Shown one piece after another: positions 1-5,298 of a stretch of DNA of 5,298 nt. Origin of the DNA: Symbiobacteriaceae bacterium (GTDB taxonomy: Bacteria > Bacillota > JAAYKD01 > WRDA01); NCBI GenBank assembly GCA_009783675.1, contig WRDA01000114.1:1-5298 (forward strand). The letters run 5' to 3'. The position numbers and the translations under genes were made by a program. The notes beneath the pieces are model-generated. The model searched no databases. It saw only the letters and a list, made by a program, of their open reading frames with translations, and was not told where the DNA came from. How positions within the stretch are numbered: the stretch's first letter is position 1; every line of letters starts with the position of its first letter.

Positions 1-986
1 AAAGCCGTAGCTAGAGCTTTCCGTCCGGAAGTGATGGGGGTCATTTTCTGGTTCTTCGGCAGCTTAAAGGTCATGAACAACAGAGCGCCTGGCTGAAGAT
101 GCTGAGCCGCCTGAAGGCAAATCTCCACCGATTCCCCCACTTCCAGCCGCATGTCGTTGAGGAGCAGATCGGCGCCACCCTGATAATCCTGCAGAAACTG
201 CTGGGCTGTACCCCGGAAATGCTGTAAGCCGACATGCTGACGCAGGGAAGCGGCCATCTCCCCAGGATCGATGGCGATGACCCGCAAACCACGATCCAGG
301 CATACCTTACTCCATCCGCCCGGAGCTGCTCCCAGGTCCAGGGCGAGTCCTCCCGCTGGCAGCTGAAGCCCAAAATGATCCAGAGCTTCCAGTAATTTGA
401 ATTCAGCCCTGCTGACTGTATCCTCCCGCACGGCATAGGTTACCCTGCCGGCAAACCAGCTGCTGATATTCTGCCAAGCTAGGGAAAGACCGATATAGAG
501 CTGTCCCTCGCTATGATAGATGGTAATAATCTGTTCGGGATGACGCATATTCTGCACGAAGCCCTGTGCCAGAAGGTACTCCCGCACCTCTTTGCGGGGA
601 TCCTCGTCCAGACCCTGCCCCTGAGCTCTGCCAAACTGGACACTGAAGGAACTATCCCTCTCCAGGCGCAAAGAGATGGTCGACAGTGCTTCCGTCAGTG
701 AAAGCATTTCGCATCCTGGGCCTTCTGCAGAGGATGCTCTGCGTTGCCCGCCCCAGGGAACAGTATACTCCCAGGGGAAGAGATGTAACAGAAAGATGAG
801 GGGTCTAGTAGCCAGTACAGCAGCGATTTCGCTGAAGCTATCCTTACTGCTGAGAACGCCAAGCCCAGGTGCAAGCCAATGCATAAAACGCAGATCCAAC
901 CCCCTGCGGTGCAGCTCATTTAGACAGAGGTCTGCGCTTTCCGGTTTACAGGAAAAGATGATGCTGCAGCGCGACAGGAAAACCAC
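1..986 (-). CDS. RlmM/FtsJ-like rRNA 2'-O-methyltransferase, C-terminus off the left edge
   Basis: This is probably an S-adenosylmethionine-dependent enzyme that 2'-O-methylates a ribosomal RNA nucleotide. About 328 codons are visible. The frame carries SRAEFKLLEAL (about residues 192-202), a Rossmann SAM loop LDLGAAPGGWSK (about 216-227), NDM (about 277-279) and FKLPKNQK (about 307-314). These match the order and spacing in E. coli RlmM, where SRSTLKLEEA, DLGACPGGW, CDM and NLKLPMKK occur. K197, D278 and K308 would be three of the family's K-D-K-E catalytic residues; the last would lie off the window. The roughly 190-residue N-terminal part, beginning near FSCKPESADLCLNEL, resembles the RNA-binding region of RlmM. 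The in-frame stop at 990-992 limits the start to GTG at 986 or a CTG at 977. A purine-rich AAGAGGTGG lies 5 bases before the CTG, while nothing good precedes the GTG. The family call is firm. Orthology to RlmM (position C2498 in E. coli 23S rRNA) is inferred. Confidence 0.87.
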   Translation of the reverse strand, partial: MVFLSRCSIIFSCKPESADLCLNELHRRGLDLRFMHWLAPGLGVLSSKDSFSEIAAVLATRPLIFLLHLFPWEYTVPWGGQRRASSAEGPGCEMLSLTEALSTISLRLERDSSFSVQFGRAQGQGLDEDPRKEVREYLLAQGFVQNMRHPEQIITIYHSEGQLYIGLSLAWQNISSWFAGRVTYAVREDTVSRAEFKLLEALDHFGLQLPAGGLALDLGAAPGGWSKVCLDRGLRVIAIDPGEMAASLRQHVGLQHFRGTAQQFLQDYQGGADLLLNDMRLEVGESVEICLQAAQHLQPGALLFMTFKLPKNQKMTPITSGRKALATA

Positions 987-1007
987 CTCTTATGAATCTC
1001 ATATATT

Positions 1008-1026
1008 GTTCAGCTGGAGCCTGAAC
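1008..1026. other. Small perfect hairpin in the methyltransferase leader
   Basis: GTTCAG (1008-1013) and CTGAAC (1021-1026) are perfect inverted repeats around a 7-base loop. On the minus strand they fall just after the predicted transcription start. They could form a 5' hairpin in the methyltransferase mRNA or act as a protein-binding site. There is no T-tract, so it is not a terminator. The function is unknown. Confidence 0.35.
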
Positions 1027-1035
1027 TGCTTACCA

Positions 1036-1063
1036 CTTATACTTCCCCTTAGGCAAACCTCAA
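1036..1063 (-). promoter_or_regulatory. Candidate sigma-A promoter for the methyltransferase gene
   Basis: On the minus strand, TTGAGG (bases 1058-1063) is followed after a 16-base spacer by TATAAG (1036-1041). These match the -35 and -10 consensus at four and five of six positions. Transcription would begin around 1029, giving a leader of roughly 40 bases before the methyltransferase start. The placement in a divergent intergenic region and the orientation fit. No start site has been measured. Confidence 0.5.
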
Positions 1064-1136
1064 AGGAACTATGTGTGGATAGCTATCTCTTATTTTCGAC
1101 CCAGGGAAGGGGATTTCCTTGAAATGACAACATAAT

Positions 1137-1154
1137 GGTTAAACTGTGTTTACC
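1137..1154. promoter_or_regulatory. Inverted repeat upstream of the RCC1 gene, operator-like
   Basis: GGTTAAAC (1137-1144) and GTTTACC (1148-1154) are inverted repeats with one extra T and a 3-base centre. The site lies 120-137 bases before the RCC1 start. A TTGAAA at 1119-1124 followed after 15 bases by TAAACT is the nearest plus-strand promoter-like pair, but it is weak and its spacer is short. If that promoter is real, the repeat would overlap its -10 element. A regulator site is only one reading; the RNA could also fold here. Confidence 0.3.
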
Positions 1155-1161
1155 ACGAGGC

Positions 1162-1202
1162 AAGAGAGCTGTATGCATCCAGAAAGGAAAAAAGCTCCTC
1201 TT
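1162..1202 (+). promoter_or_regulatory. Possible structured 5' leader hairpin of the RCC1 gene
   Basis: AAGAGAGCT (1162-1170) can pair with AGCTCCTCTT (1193-1202) as nine base pairs with one bulged C. The loop contains a second small pairing, TCC (1178-1180) with GGA (1186-1188). An outer pairing of CGAG (1156-1159) with CTCG (1227-1230) could enclose it. This would place a multi-helix fold in the untranslated leader about 70 bases ahead of the RCC1 start. I compared it with remembered c-di-GMP riboswitch cores and saw no match. No T-tract follows, so it is not a terminator by itself. Confidence 0.3.
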
Positions 1203-1260
1203 CAGGGAATATGGCGTTATATTAATCTCGCAGTGGCTGATCTCTTCATAAATCCAAAAC

Positions 1261-1266
1261 AGGAGG
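1261..1266 (+). promoter_or_regulatory. Strong ribosome binding site that fixes a TTG start
   Basis: AGGAGG is followed by 7 bases and then TTG at 1274, which opens the long RCC1 frame. The nearby ATG at 1269 is in another frame and stops after two codons, so it cannot be the start. The site is a perfect anti-16S match with ideal spacing. Confidence 0.88.
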
Positions 1267-1273
1267 TAATGAA

Positions 1274-2989
1274 TTGAAGAAAATAGCATATCTGGTCCTG
1301 GCTCTCCTCCTCTGCTGCAGTGTTCTGAGCACTGACGCTCCTTCTCTAGCAGCAGCGGGCAACGAGATCCAAGTTGCATTCGGTGATTCCCACGCCATGA
1401 TTCTCGACGCTGGTGGTTCCCTCTGGGTTTGGGGAGACAACTCCTTCGGACAACTGGGAACCGGCAAACAAACCATTAACGGCACATGGGAAGACGATAC
1501 CATGTATCAGATTTTAGAAGACCATGATGAGCAATCTCCCATCAAACTCCTCTCCAACATCGTCGCCATCGCTGCCGGATATGACTTCTCCATGGCCTTG
1601 AACTCCCAGGGTGAGCTCTTCACCTGGGGTAACAACGACCAGGGTCAGCTCGGTAACGGCACGACCACAGGCGTTCTTACACCGACAAAGATCATGGATA
1701 ATGTCAGAGCTATTGATGCTTACGCTTCAGCTGCTCTGGCGATCACCAAGGACAACGCAGTTTGGATCTGGGGTGCCACAGCCACCGAGATCAACTGGGG
1801 CGGTGCTTCCGAAGGACTCGATTATGGCTACCTAACCACTCCGACCAAGTTCATCGAAAACATAAAGAAAGCACAAGTTGGCGACAGATCCTTATTTTTC
1901 TTAGACTTCAGCGGTGATTTCTACGGTGTGGGGAGGATTACCTACCTGGGCGTGCCATACTCAGTGATAACCTCTGAAGATATCTATGGTGTCAACCAGA
2001 TTATCCATGAACCCATGTTGCTGATGGAAGGGTTGACAGACTTCGCTTGCAGCGGACAGCAGATCTTCGCCCTGACCAACACAGCTCAGCTCTACGGCTG
2101 GGGCGCCAATGGGACGACCGGACTGGTAGGCAGCGATAGTAACAGTTTCTGGATATATGTTCCCGAACTCATCAGCAACGACGTGAAGCAGGTCATCAGA
2201 GGCGGAATGCTGATTAAGAGCGACGACAGCCTTTGGGTGTGGGGAGATATAGTCAGCACAATCGCCTTTCGCATTTTCAGGGATGGACAGTCCTTAAATG
2301 TCGGCGGATCTGTCCTGGATACCATCATGGAATATGGTAATAAACCCCTTAAACTCCTGGACAACATCCAAACTGCTACAGGTAATAATTGGTCTCGAAT
2401 GGCTGTGGACAGTGATGGCCAGCTCTATACCTGGGGAAGTAACCAGGATGGCCTGCTGGGAAATGGCAAGAAAACCATCGTGGAAGTGGAAGTCATTATC
2501 TCACCGGATGAAGAGTACGCTCAGGAAATCTATCATATCCTACAGGATAATAATGTTTTACAACCCACCATTGTCTTCTCCCTGTCCGCCAACGAGGACC
2601 TCCCGCTTACCTCAGATGAATCCATCGTTTTACAAATCGGAAGCACAGAGATTTTTCAGGGCGAGCAGCTCCTGCCTCCACCACCTGTTCCTCCTCAGAT
2701 CATCAATGGCCGCACCATGCTTCCTTTCCGCTACTTAGTGCAGACTCTCCTGGGAGGTCGCGTGGATTATGATGCCGACTTACGACGCATCACCGCCGAG
2801 GTAGCCGGACATGAGTTCATCATGGTAATCGACCAGATGCAGATTGAGATCGATGGTGTGGGATATGATTTTGGCCAGGCACCCATGGTCATCGATGGCT
2901 CTACCCTGGTACCCCTACGAGCCTTTGAACTGGTTGTCAGCGAACTAACCTGGGATAACACTACCCAAAGGGTTATTATACGGCCCTGA
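1274..2989 (+). CDS. Secreted RCC1-repeat beta-propeller protein with a C-terminal stalk domain
   Basis: This is a 571-residue protein of unknown ligand, probably exported to the cell surface. It starts at TTG, set by AGGAGG seven bases upstream. Residues 1-28 look like a Sec signal peptide: MKK, a hydrophobic LVLALLLCC core, then a likely cut after LAAA. The two cysteines do not form a standard lipobox. RCC1-type blades follow, marked by LWVWGDNSFGQLG (50-62), LFTWGNNDQGQLGNG (115-129), VWIWGA (163-168), LYGWGANG (273-280), LWVWGD (320-325) and LYTWGSNQDGLLGNG (384-398). Residues about 450-571 match the copper amine oxidase N-terminal-like 'stalk' family seen in Firmicute surface proteins: PPPPVPP linker, INGRTMLPFRYL, VDYDADLRRITAEV, then DGSTLVPLRAFE and WDNTTQRVIIRP. 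No catalytic motif is visible, so binding or scaffolding is more likely than enzymatic activity. It stands alone between a divergent and a convergent neighbour. The domain calls are strong; the role is unknown. Confidence 0.92.
   Translation: MKKIAYLVLALLLCCSVLSTDAPSLAAAGNEIQVAFGDSHAMILDAGGSLWVWGDNSFGQLGTGKQTINGTWEDDTMYQILEDHDEQSPIKLLSNIVAIAAGYDFSMALNSQGELFTWGNNDQGQLGNGTTTGVLTPTKIMDNVRAIDAYASAALAITKDNAVWIWGATATEINWGGASEGLDYGYLTTPTKFIENIKKAQVGDRSLFFLDFSGDFYGVGRITYLGVPYSVITSEDIYGVNQIIHEPMLLMEGLTDFACSGQQIFALTNTAQLYGWGANGTTGLVGSDSNSFWIYVPELISNDVKQVIRGGMLIKSDDSLWVWGDIVSTIAFRIFRDGQSLNVGGSVLDTIMEYGNKPLKLLDNIQTATGNNWSRMAVDSDGQLYTWGSNQDGLLGNGKKTIVEVEVIISPDEEYAQEIYHILQDNNVLQPTIVFSLSANEDLPLTSDESIVLQIGSTEIFQGEQLLPPPPVPPQIINGRTMLPFRYLVQTLLGGRVDYDADLRRITAEVAGHEFIMVIDQMQIEIDGVGYDFGQAPMVIDGSTLVPLRAFELVVSELTWDNTTQRVIIRP
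1421..2467 (+). repeat. RCC1-type protein repeats (propeller blades)
   Basis: Degenerate coding repeats carry the pattern (L/V)-x-(V/T/I/G)-W-G, in several copies followed by an asparagine- or glycine-rich turn and G-x-L-G. The best copies begin near 1421, 1616, 2090, 2231 and 2423; the one near 1760 is weaker. Blades are also linked by SNIVAIAAGYDFSMALN-like segments, such as DNVRAIDAYASAALAIT and DNIQTATGNNWSRMAVD. Spacing is uneven because some blades carry long insertions, so the exact blade number (six or seven) cannot be settled by eye. Confidence 0.8.
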
Positions 2990-3001
2990 AGCGGCCCTAA
3001 G
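2981..3001 (+). repeat. Short tandem duplication at the RCC1 stop codon
   Basis: CGGCCCTGAAG (2981-2991) is directly followed by CGGCCCTAAG (2992-3001), which differs by one inserted base. The first copy encodes the last residues and the TGA stop. It looks like a small slippage duplication; no function is apparent. Confidence 0.55.
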
Positions 3002-3064
3002 GGATAACTCGCTCTGCCTATCACCTTAGTAAACGAGCTACCTTCACCCCCAAGCATGATATAT

Positions 3065-3083
3065 ACGGTTTTCACCGTTTTTT
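3065..3083 (+). terminator. Weak candidate terminator after the RCC1 gene
   Basis: ACGGT (3065-3069), a TTTC loop and ACCGT (3074-3078) are followed by a run of six T ending at 3083. The stem is only 5 bp, short for an intrinsic terminator. It sits about 75 bases after the RCC1 stop and could act with the stronger hairpin downstream. The same ACCG can also pair with CGGT at 3089-3092, so alternative folds are possible. Confidence 0.35.
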
Positions 3084-3125
3084 ATGCGCGGTGCAGGGGG
3101 TGTGGCTTTCATCCATAATCTTACT

Positions 3126-3163
3126 AAAGAAGCTCCGCAGACGGTTGCCTGCGGAGCTTCTTT
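3126..3163. terminator. Strong intrinsic terminator between convergent genes
   Basis: AAAGAAGCTCCGCAG (3126-3140) and CTGCGGAGCTTCTTT (3149-3163) form a perfect 15-bp stem with an 8-base loop. On the plus strand the T-rich run TTTATTTTATT follows, which is typical for ending the RCC1 transcript. On the minus strand the stem begins 6 bases past the EAL-HDOD stop, and the T-tract is only the stem's own TTT. It probably ends both transcripts, more efficiently on the plus strand. Confidence 0.88.
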
Positions 3164-3169
3164 ATTTTA

Positions 3170-4417
3170 TTACTCTTGCATTACCTTGTTCATCTCTTCC
3201 TGCAGTTCATCGCACCATTGAACGGCGATATAGTAGAGCCTGGTCAAATCCTCGATTTTTATGCGGTTGCCAAGCTCGCTAAGATACTCCTCCAGATCGT
3301 CCCAGTCACCATTGATATAACGTTCGCTGAGATCCAGCACCTGCGCCAGAGGACCATCGTCATAGAGCAACGCCTCTTTAACCTGCTCGCTCACTGCCAG
3401 ATCCTTAAGGATATCATACATGGACATGTTCATAATCGTCTCTCCCAGGGAGAAGAGGCCGACAATGAAGCATTCATCGCTGTTGTAGGAGAAGCGTGGA
3501 GCCAGGAGTTCACAAAAACGCGCCGAGATCAAAGCTTTGCGGGTCAGCTCGTCGGGAAGATCCTCGGCGAAATCCTTCATAGCCATCAGATAAAGCCACT
3601 TGCGGAAGGAGTTGATCCCCATCAGGACCATGCCCTGACGGATGGTGCCGATGCCGCCCTTACGCACATTGGGAATGACGTAGTTGAGCAGGCGCAGAAA
3701 CTTGACCATCAGCCCCATATCTTGCATGACTACTCTGGACATATCCGCAAACTCGAAATCGGTCTTGGTGGTTTCGCTCATCAGGCGCATCAGATTGAGT
3801 CGCATTGGTGCCAGCTCCGAAGAACGCAGCACGGTAGGTTTGCTGAAAAAATAGCCTTGAAAATACTCATAGCCCCAGGCGAGAGCTTTCTGCATCTCCT
3901 CACGGGTCTCCACTTTTTCCGCCAGGAACTTGATCCCCCTGGGAGCGAAAGATTTTACCAGACTTTCAAGTTGTTCGGGTTCAGTCTGCATAAAGTCCAT
4001 CTTGATGATGTTCGCCTGTTGAATTAAAGGAAGATGACGCTGTGTAAAGACGAAATCGTCCAGAGCAAGGGTATAACCGGCCTGACGCAGTTCGACGCAG
4101 CGTTGTACTAAAGCTTCACTGGGGGTGACATCTTCTAAGATCTCGATGACTATGGTTTCGGGAGGAAAGATCGTGGCATAATCGCCTAAGATCATGTCCT
4201 CGGTGAAGTTTATATATGCAGGTCTCCCTGCGGTAACAGTCTGCAAACCCATGTTAGTCAGGGCATCGATGATAACACTGGAAGTCGCCTGATTGCCATC
4301 GCTGACAACGGCACGATCCTGGGGACCTCCACTGCGATAATTACGGTAAAGCAGCTCGTAGGCGACAACTTCCAGCTTCCGGTTGAAGATTGGCTGTCGC
4401 GCCAGCATGATATCCAT
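3170..4417 (-). CDS. EAL-HDOD signalling protein (YuxH type), possible c-di-GMP phosphodiesterase or receptor
   Basis: An EAL domain (cyclic di-GMP phosphodiesterase fold) fills about residues 4-200 and an HDOD domain about 205-400 of 415; no membrane segment is seen, so it is cytoplasmic. Numbered from the ATG at 4417, the EAL part keeps YELLYR (E21), INF (N70), EILE (E92), LALDDF (D120, D121), KMDF (K139), LAEKVE (E167) and FQGYFFSKP (Q187), most of the usual metal and substrate residues. The loop after DDF reads VFTQ instead of the glycine/serine-rich DFGxGxSS of active enzymes, so hydrolysis is uncertain; this resembles the EAL-HDOD subfamily generally. The HDOD part has the KFLRLLN and GIGTIRQGMVLMGINSFRKW segments and lacks the HD pair. 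The start is ambiguous: a GTG at 4429 adds four residues but lies one base from AGGAG, while the ATG at 4417 is 13 bases from it. It follows gyrA by 38 bases and is probably cotranscribed. Confidence 0.92.
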   Translation of the reverse strand: MDIMLARQPIFNRKLEVVAYELLYRNYRSGGPQDRAVVSDGNQATSSVIIDALTNMGLQTVTAGRPAYINFTEDMILGDYATIFPPETIVIEILEDVTPSEALVQRCVELRQAGYTLALDDFVFTQRHLPLIQQANIIKMDFMQTEPEQLESLVKSFAPRGIKFLAEKVETREEMQKALAWGYEYFQGYFFSKPTVLRSSELAPMRLNLMRLMSETTKTDFEFADMSRVVMQDMGLMVKFLRLLNYVIPNVRKGGIGTIRQGMVLMGINSFRKWLYLMAMKDFAEDLPDELTRKALISARFCELLAPRFSYNSDECFIVGLFSLGETIMNMSMYDILKDLAVSEQVKEALLYDDGPLAQVLDLSERYINGDWDDLEEYLSELGNRIKIEDLTRLYYIAVQWCDELQEEMNKVMQE

Positions 4418-4430
4418 GGGCTTACCCACT

Positions 4431-4435
4431 CTCCT
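4431..4435 (-). promoter_or_regulatory. Ribosome binding site of the EAL-HDOD gene, awkward spacing
   Basis: AGGAG on the minus strand is the only good anti-16S match ahead of this gene. It is one base before the GTG at 4429 and 13 bases before the ATG at 4417. The first is too tight and the second rather long, so the ATG is preferred, with modest confidence. Confidence 0.5.
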
Positions 4436-4455
4436 AGCTATGATAGGTGAATTAT

Positions 4456-5298
4456 CTATTCGCTCTCATCCTCGCCACTTAACTCCAGAGCAGGGGCTGC
4501 ACTGGCTACCTTGGCGACGCTGATTACCCTGTCACCTTCTTCGAGACGCATGATCGTTACACCCTGAGAAACCCGGCCAAGTCTCCTGATTGTATCTACC
4601 GGCACCCTGATAATGATCCCATTCGTGGTAATCAGCATCACATCGTCGCCCTGACGGACAACACGGATGCCGGCGATATTGCCGGTGCGTTCACTCTTGC
4701 GCATCAGCAGAATCCCCTTGCCGCCTCTGCTCTGACCGCGATACTCCTCCAGTGAGGTTCGTTTGCCGTAGCCATTTTCGGTGATCACCAACAAATCGGC
4801 TTCATCACCAGCCACCTCCATGGAGATGACTTCATCACCCTCATCGAGGCGAACCCCGATCACTCCGGAAGCGGTCCGCCCCATGGAACGAACATCGTCT
4901 TCGGCGAAACGGATCACCTTGCCCTCATGGGTGGCGATAACTATTTCGTCTCCCGGCTTGATCAGGCGCACGGCGATCAGTTCGTCATCATCCCGCAGCT
5001 GCAGCGCGATGAGCCCTCCGGATCGCACATTAGTAAAGTATTCTAAAGCAGTCTTTTTAACGATGCCGGTACGGGTACAGAAGAAGAGATACTCACTCTG
5101 ACGGCTCTCCTCTTCGAAGAAAGCATCGCCAAGCTCCCTGGGTGGCGCCGTCTGCTTACCCTTCACCGCCATTACCGCCGAGACCTTCTCGTCACCGCTG
5201 AGTTGCAGCAGGTTGATGAGGTTGGTCCCCTTAGCCTGTCTGCCTGCTTCGGGCAGCTCATGAACCTTACAGGTAAAAGCCTTGCCATGATCGGTAAA
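4456..5298 (-). CDS. gyrA: DNA gyrase subunit A, C-terminal domain (5' part off the right edge)
   Basis: These 281 codons, including a TAG stop, are the DNA-wrapping beta-pinwheel of GyrA, the subunit that with GyrB introduces negative supercoils. The frame runs to the right edge without interruption, upstream of the internal ATG at 5172. Blade signatures appear in order: HELPEAGRQAKGTNLINLL, KKTALEYFTNVRSGG, VIRFAEDDVRSMGRTASGV, ENGYGKRTSLEEYRGQSRGG and IRVPVDTIRRLGRVSQGV. They line up with the E. coli GyrA segments QLPEATRGARG, VRFKESSVRAMG, NGYGKRTAVAEY and IVGRNTQGV. The strong match to GyrA throughout favours it over ParC. QSRGGKG here is a GyrA-box-like motif in a late blade; the principal box, expected in the first blade, lies off the window, as do the breakage-reunion domain and active-site tyrosine. 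The protein ends in a short acidic tail, LSGEDESE. It is followed by the EAL-HDOD gene with no visible terminator. Confidence 0.96.
   Translation of the reverse strand, partial: FTDHGKAFTCKVHELPEAGRQAKGTNLINLLQLSGDEKVSAVMAVKGKQTAPPRELGDAFFEEESRQSEYLFFCTRTGIVKKTALEYFTNVRSGGLIALQLRDDDELIAVRLIKPGDEIVIATHEGKVIRFAEDDVRSMGRTASGVIGVRLDEGDEVISMEVAGDEADLLVITENGYGKRTSLEEYRGQSRGGKGILLMRKSERTGNIAGIRVVRQGDDVMLITTNGIIIRVPVDTIRRLGRVSQGVTIMRLEEGDRVISVAKVASAAPALELSGEDESE

Noticed and set aside
71..436. A 121-codon minus-strand open frame at the left edge
   Set aside because: It overlaps the methyltransferase in another frame on the same strand. The methyltransferase frame has the SAM-binding and catalytic motifs; this one has none.
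1051..1060. AGGCAAACCT resembling the GGGCAAACC of a c-di-GMP-I riboswitch
   Set aside because: The other conserved core (GGGACGCAAAGCC) and the expected helices are missing, and these bases lie in the spacer and -35 of the minus-strand promoter.
676..1122. A 148-codon plus-strand open frame across the methyltransferase start region
   Set aside because: It is antisense to a conserved gene, has low-complexity composition without a domain, and no convincing ribosome binding site was seen.
1218..1223. TATATT as a -10 element for the RCC1 gene
   Set aside because: No -35-like hexamer is found at 16-18 bases upstream; the bases there are CTCCTC-like.
3176..4027. A 283-codon plus-strand open frame antisense to the EAL-HDOD gene
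   Set aside because: It has a TTG start and no recognisable domain, and the opposite strand carries an unmistakable EAL-HDOD protein. It is a shadow frame.
4456..5172. A free-standing 238-residue gyrase-like protein starting at the internal ATG
   Set aside because: The same frame continues to the right edge with GyrA blade sequence, including HELPEAGRQAKGT, so this is the end of a full gyrA and not a separate gene.

Overview
The window most likely comes from a chromosome of a Clostridia-type Firmicute, possibly a Syntrophomonas-like anaerobe. This is inferred from strong AGGAGG ribosome binding sites, TTG/GTG starts, a secreted protein with a copper-amine-oxidase-like 'stalk' domain, an EAL-HDOD protein, and a GyrA with a Firmicute-like C-terminal domain. 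Base composition looks close to balanced. There is no sign of phage, insertion sequence, CRISPR array, tRNA or rRNA.

Layout. Bases 1-986 (minus strand) hold most of an RlmM/FtsJ-type rRNA 2'-O-methyltransferase whose C-terminus lies off the left edge. Its reading frame is continuous, but it has no ATG. Bases 987-1273 are a divergent intergenic region. It holds a plausible sigma-A promoter for the methyltransferase and several inverted repeats that could form a structured leader for the plus-strand gene. Bases 1274-2989 (plus strand) encode a secreted 571-residue protein of RCC1-type beta-propeller repeats followed by a stalk domain. Bases 2990-3169 are a convergent intergenic region with a perfect 15-bp terminator hairpin. 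Bases 3170-4417 (minus strand) encode an EAL-HDOD protein of the YuxH type. Bases 4456-5298 (minus strand) are the 3' third of gyrA, which continues off the right edge.

How the genes relate. gyrA and the EAL-HDOD gene point the same way with only 38 bases between them and no visible terminator, so the signalling gene is probably read through from gyrA. The methyltransferase (ribosome modification) and gyrase (DNA topology) are core functions. The RCC1/stalk protein is the accessory element: a likely exported, surface-associated propeller of unknown ligand. No pathway clearly ties the four genes together. The main points of interest are the architecture and internal insertions of the RCC1 protein, its potentially structured leader, and the non-ATG starts.
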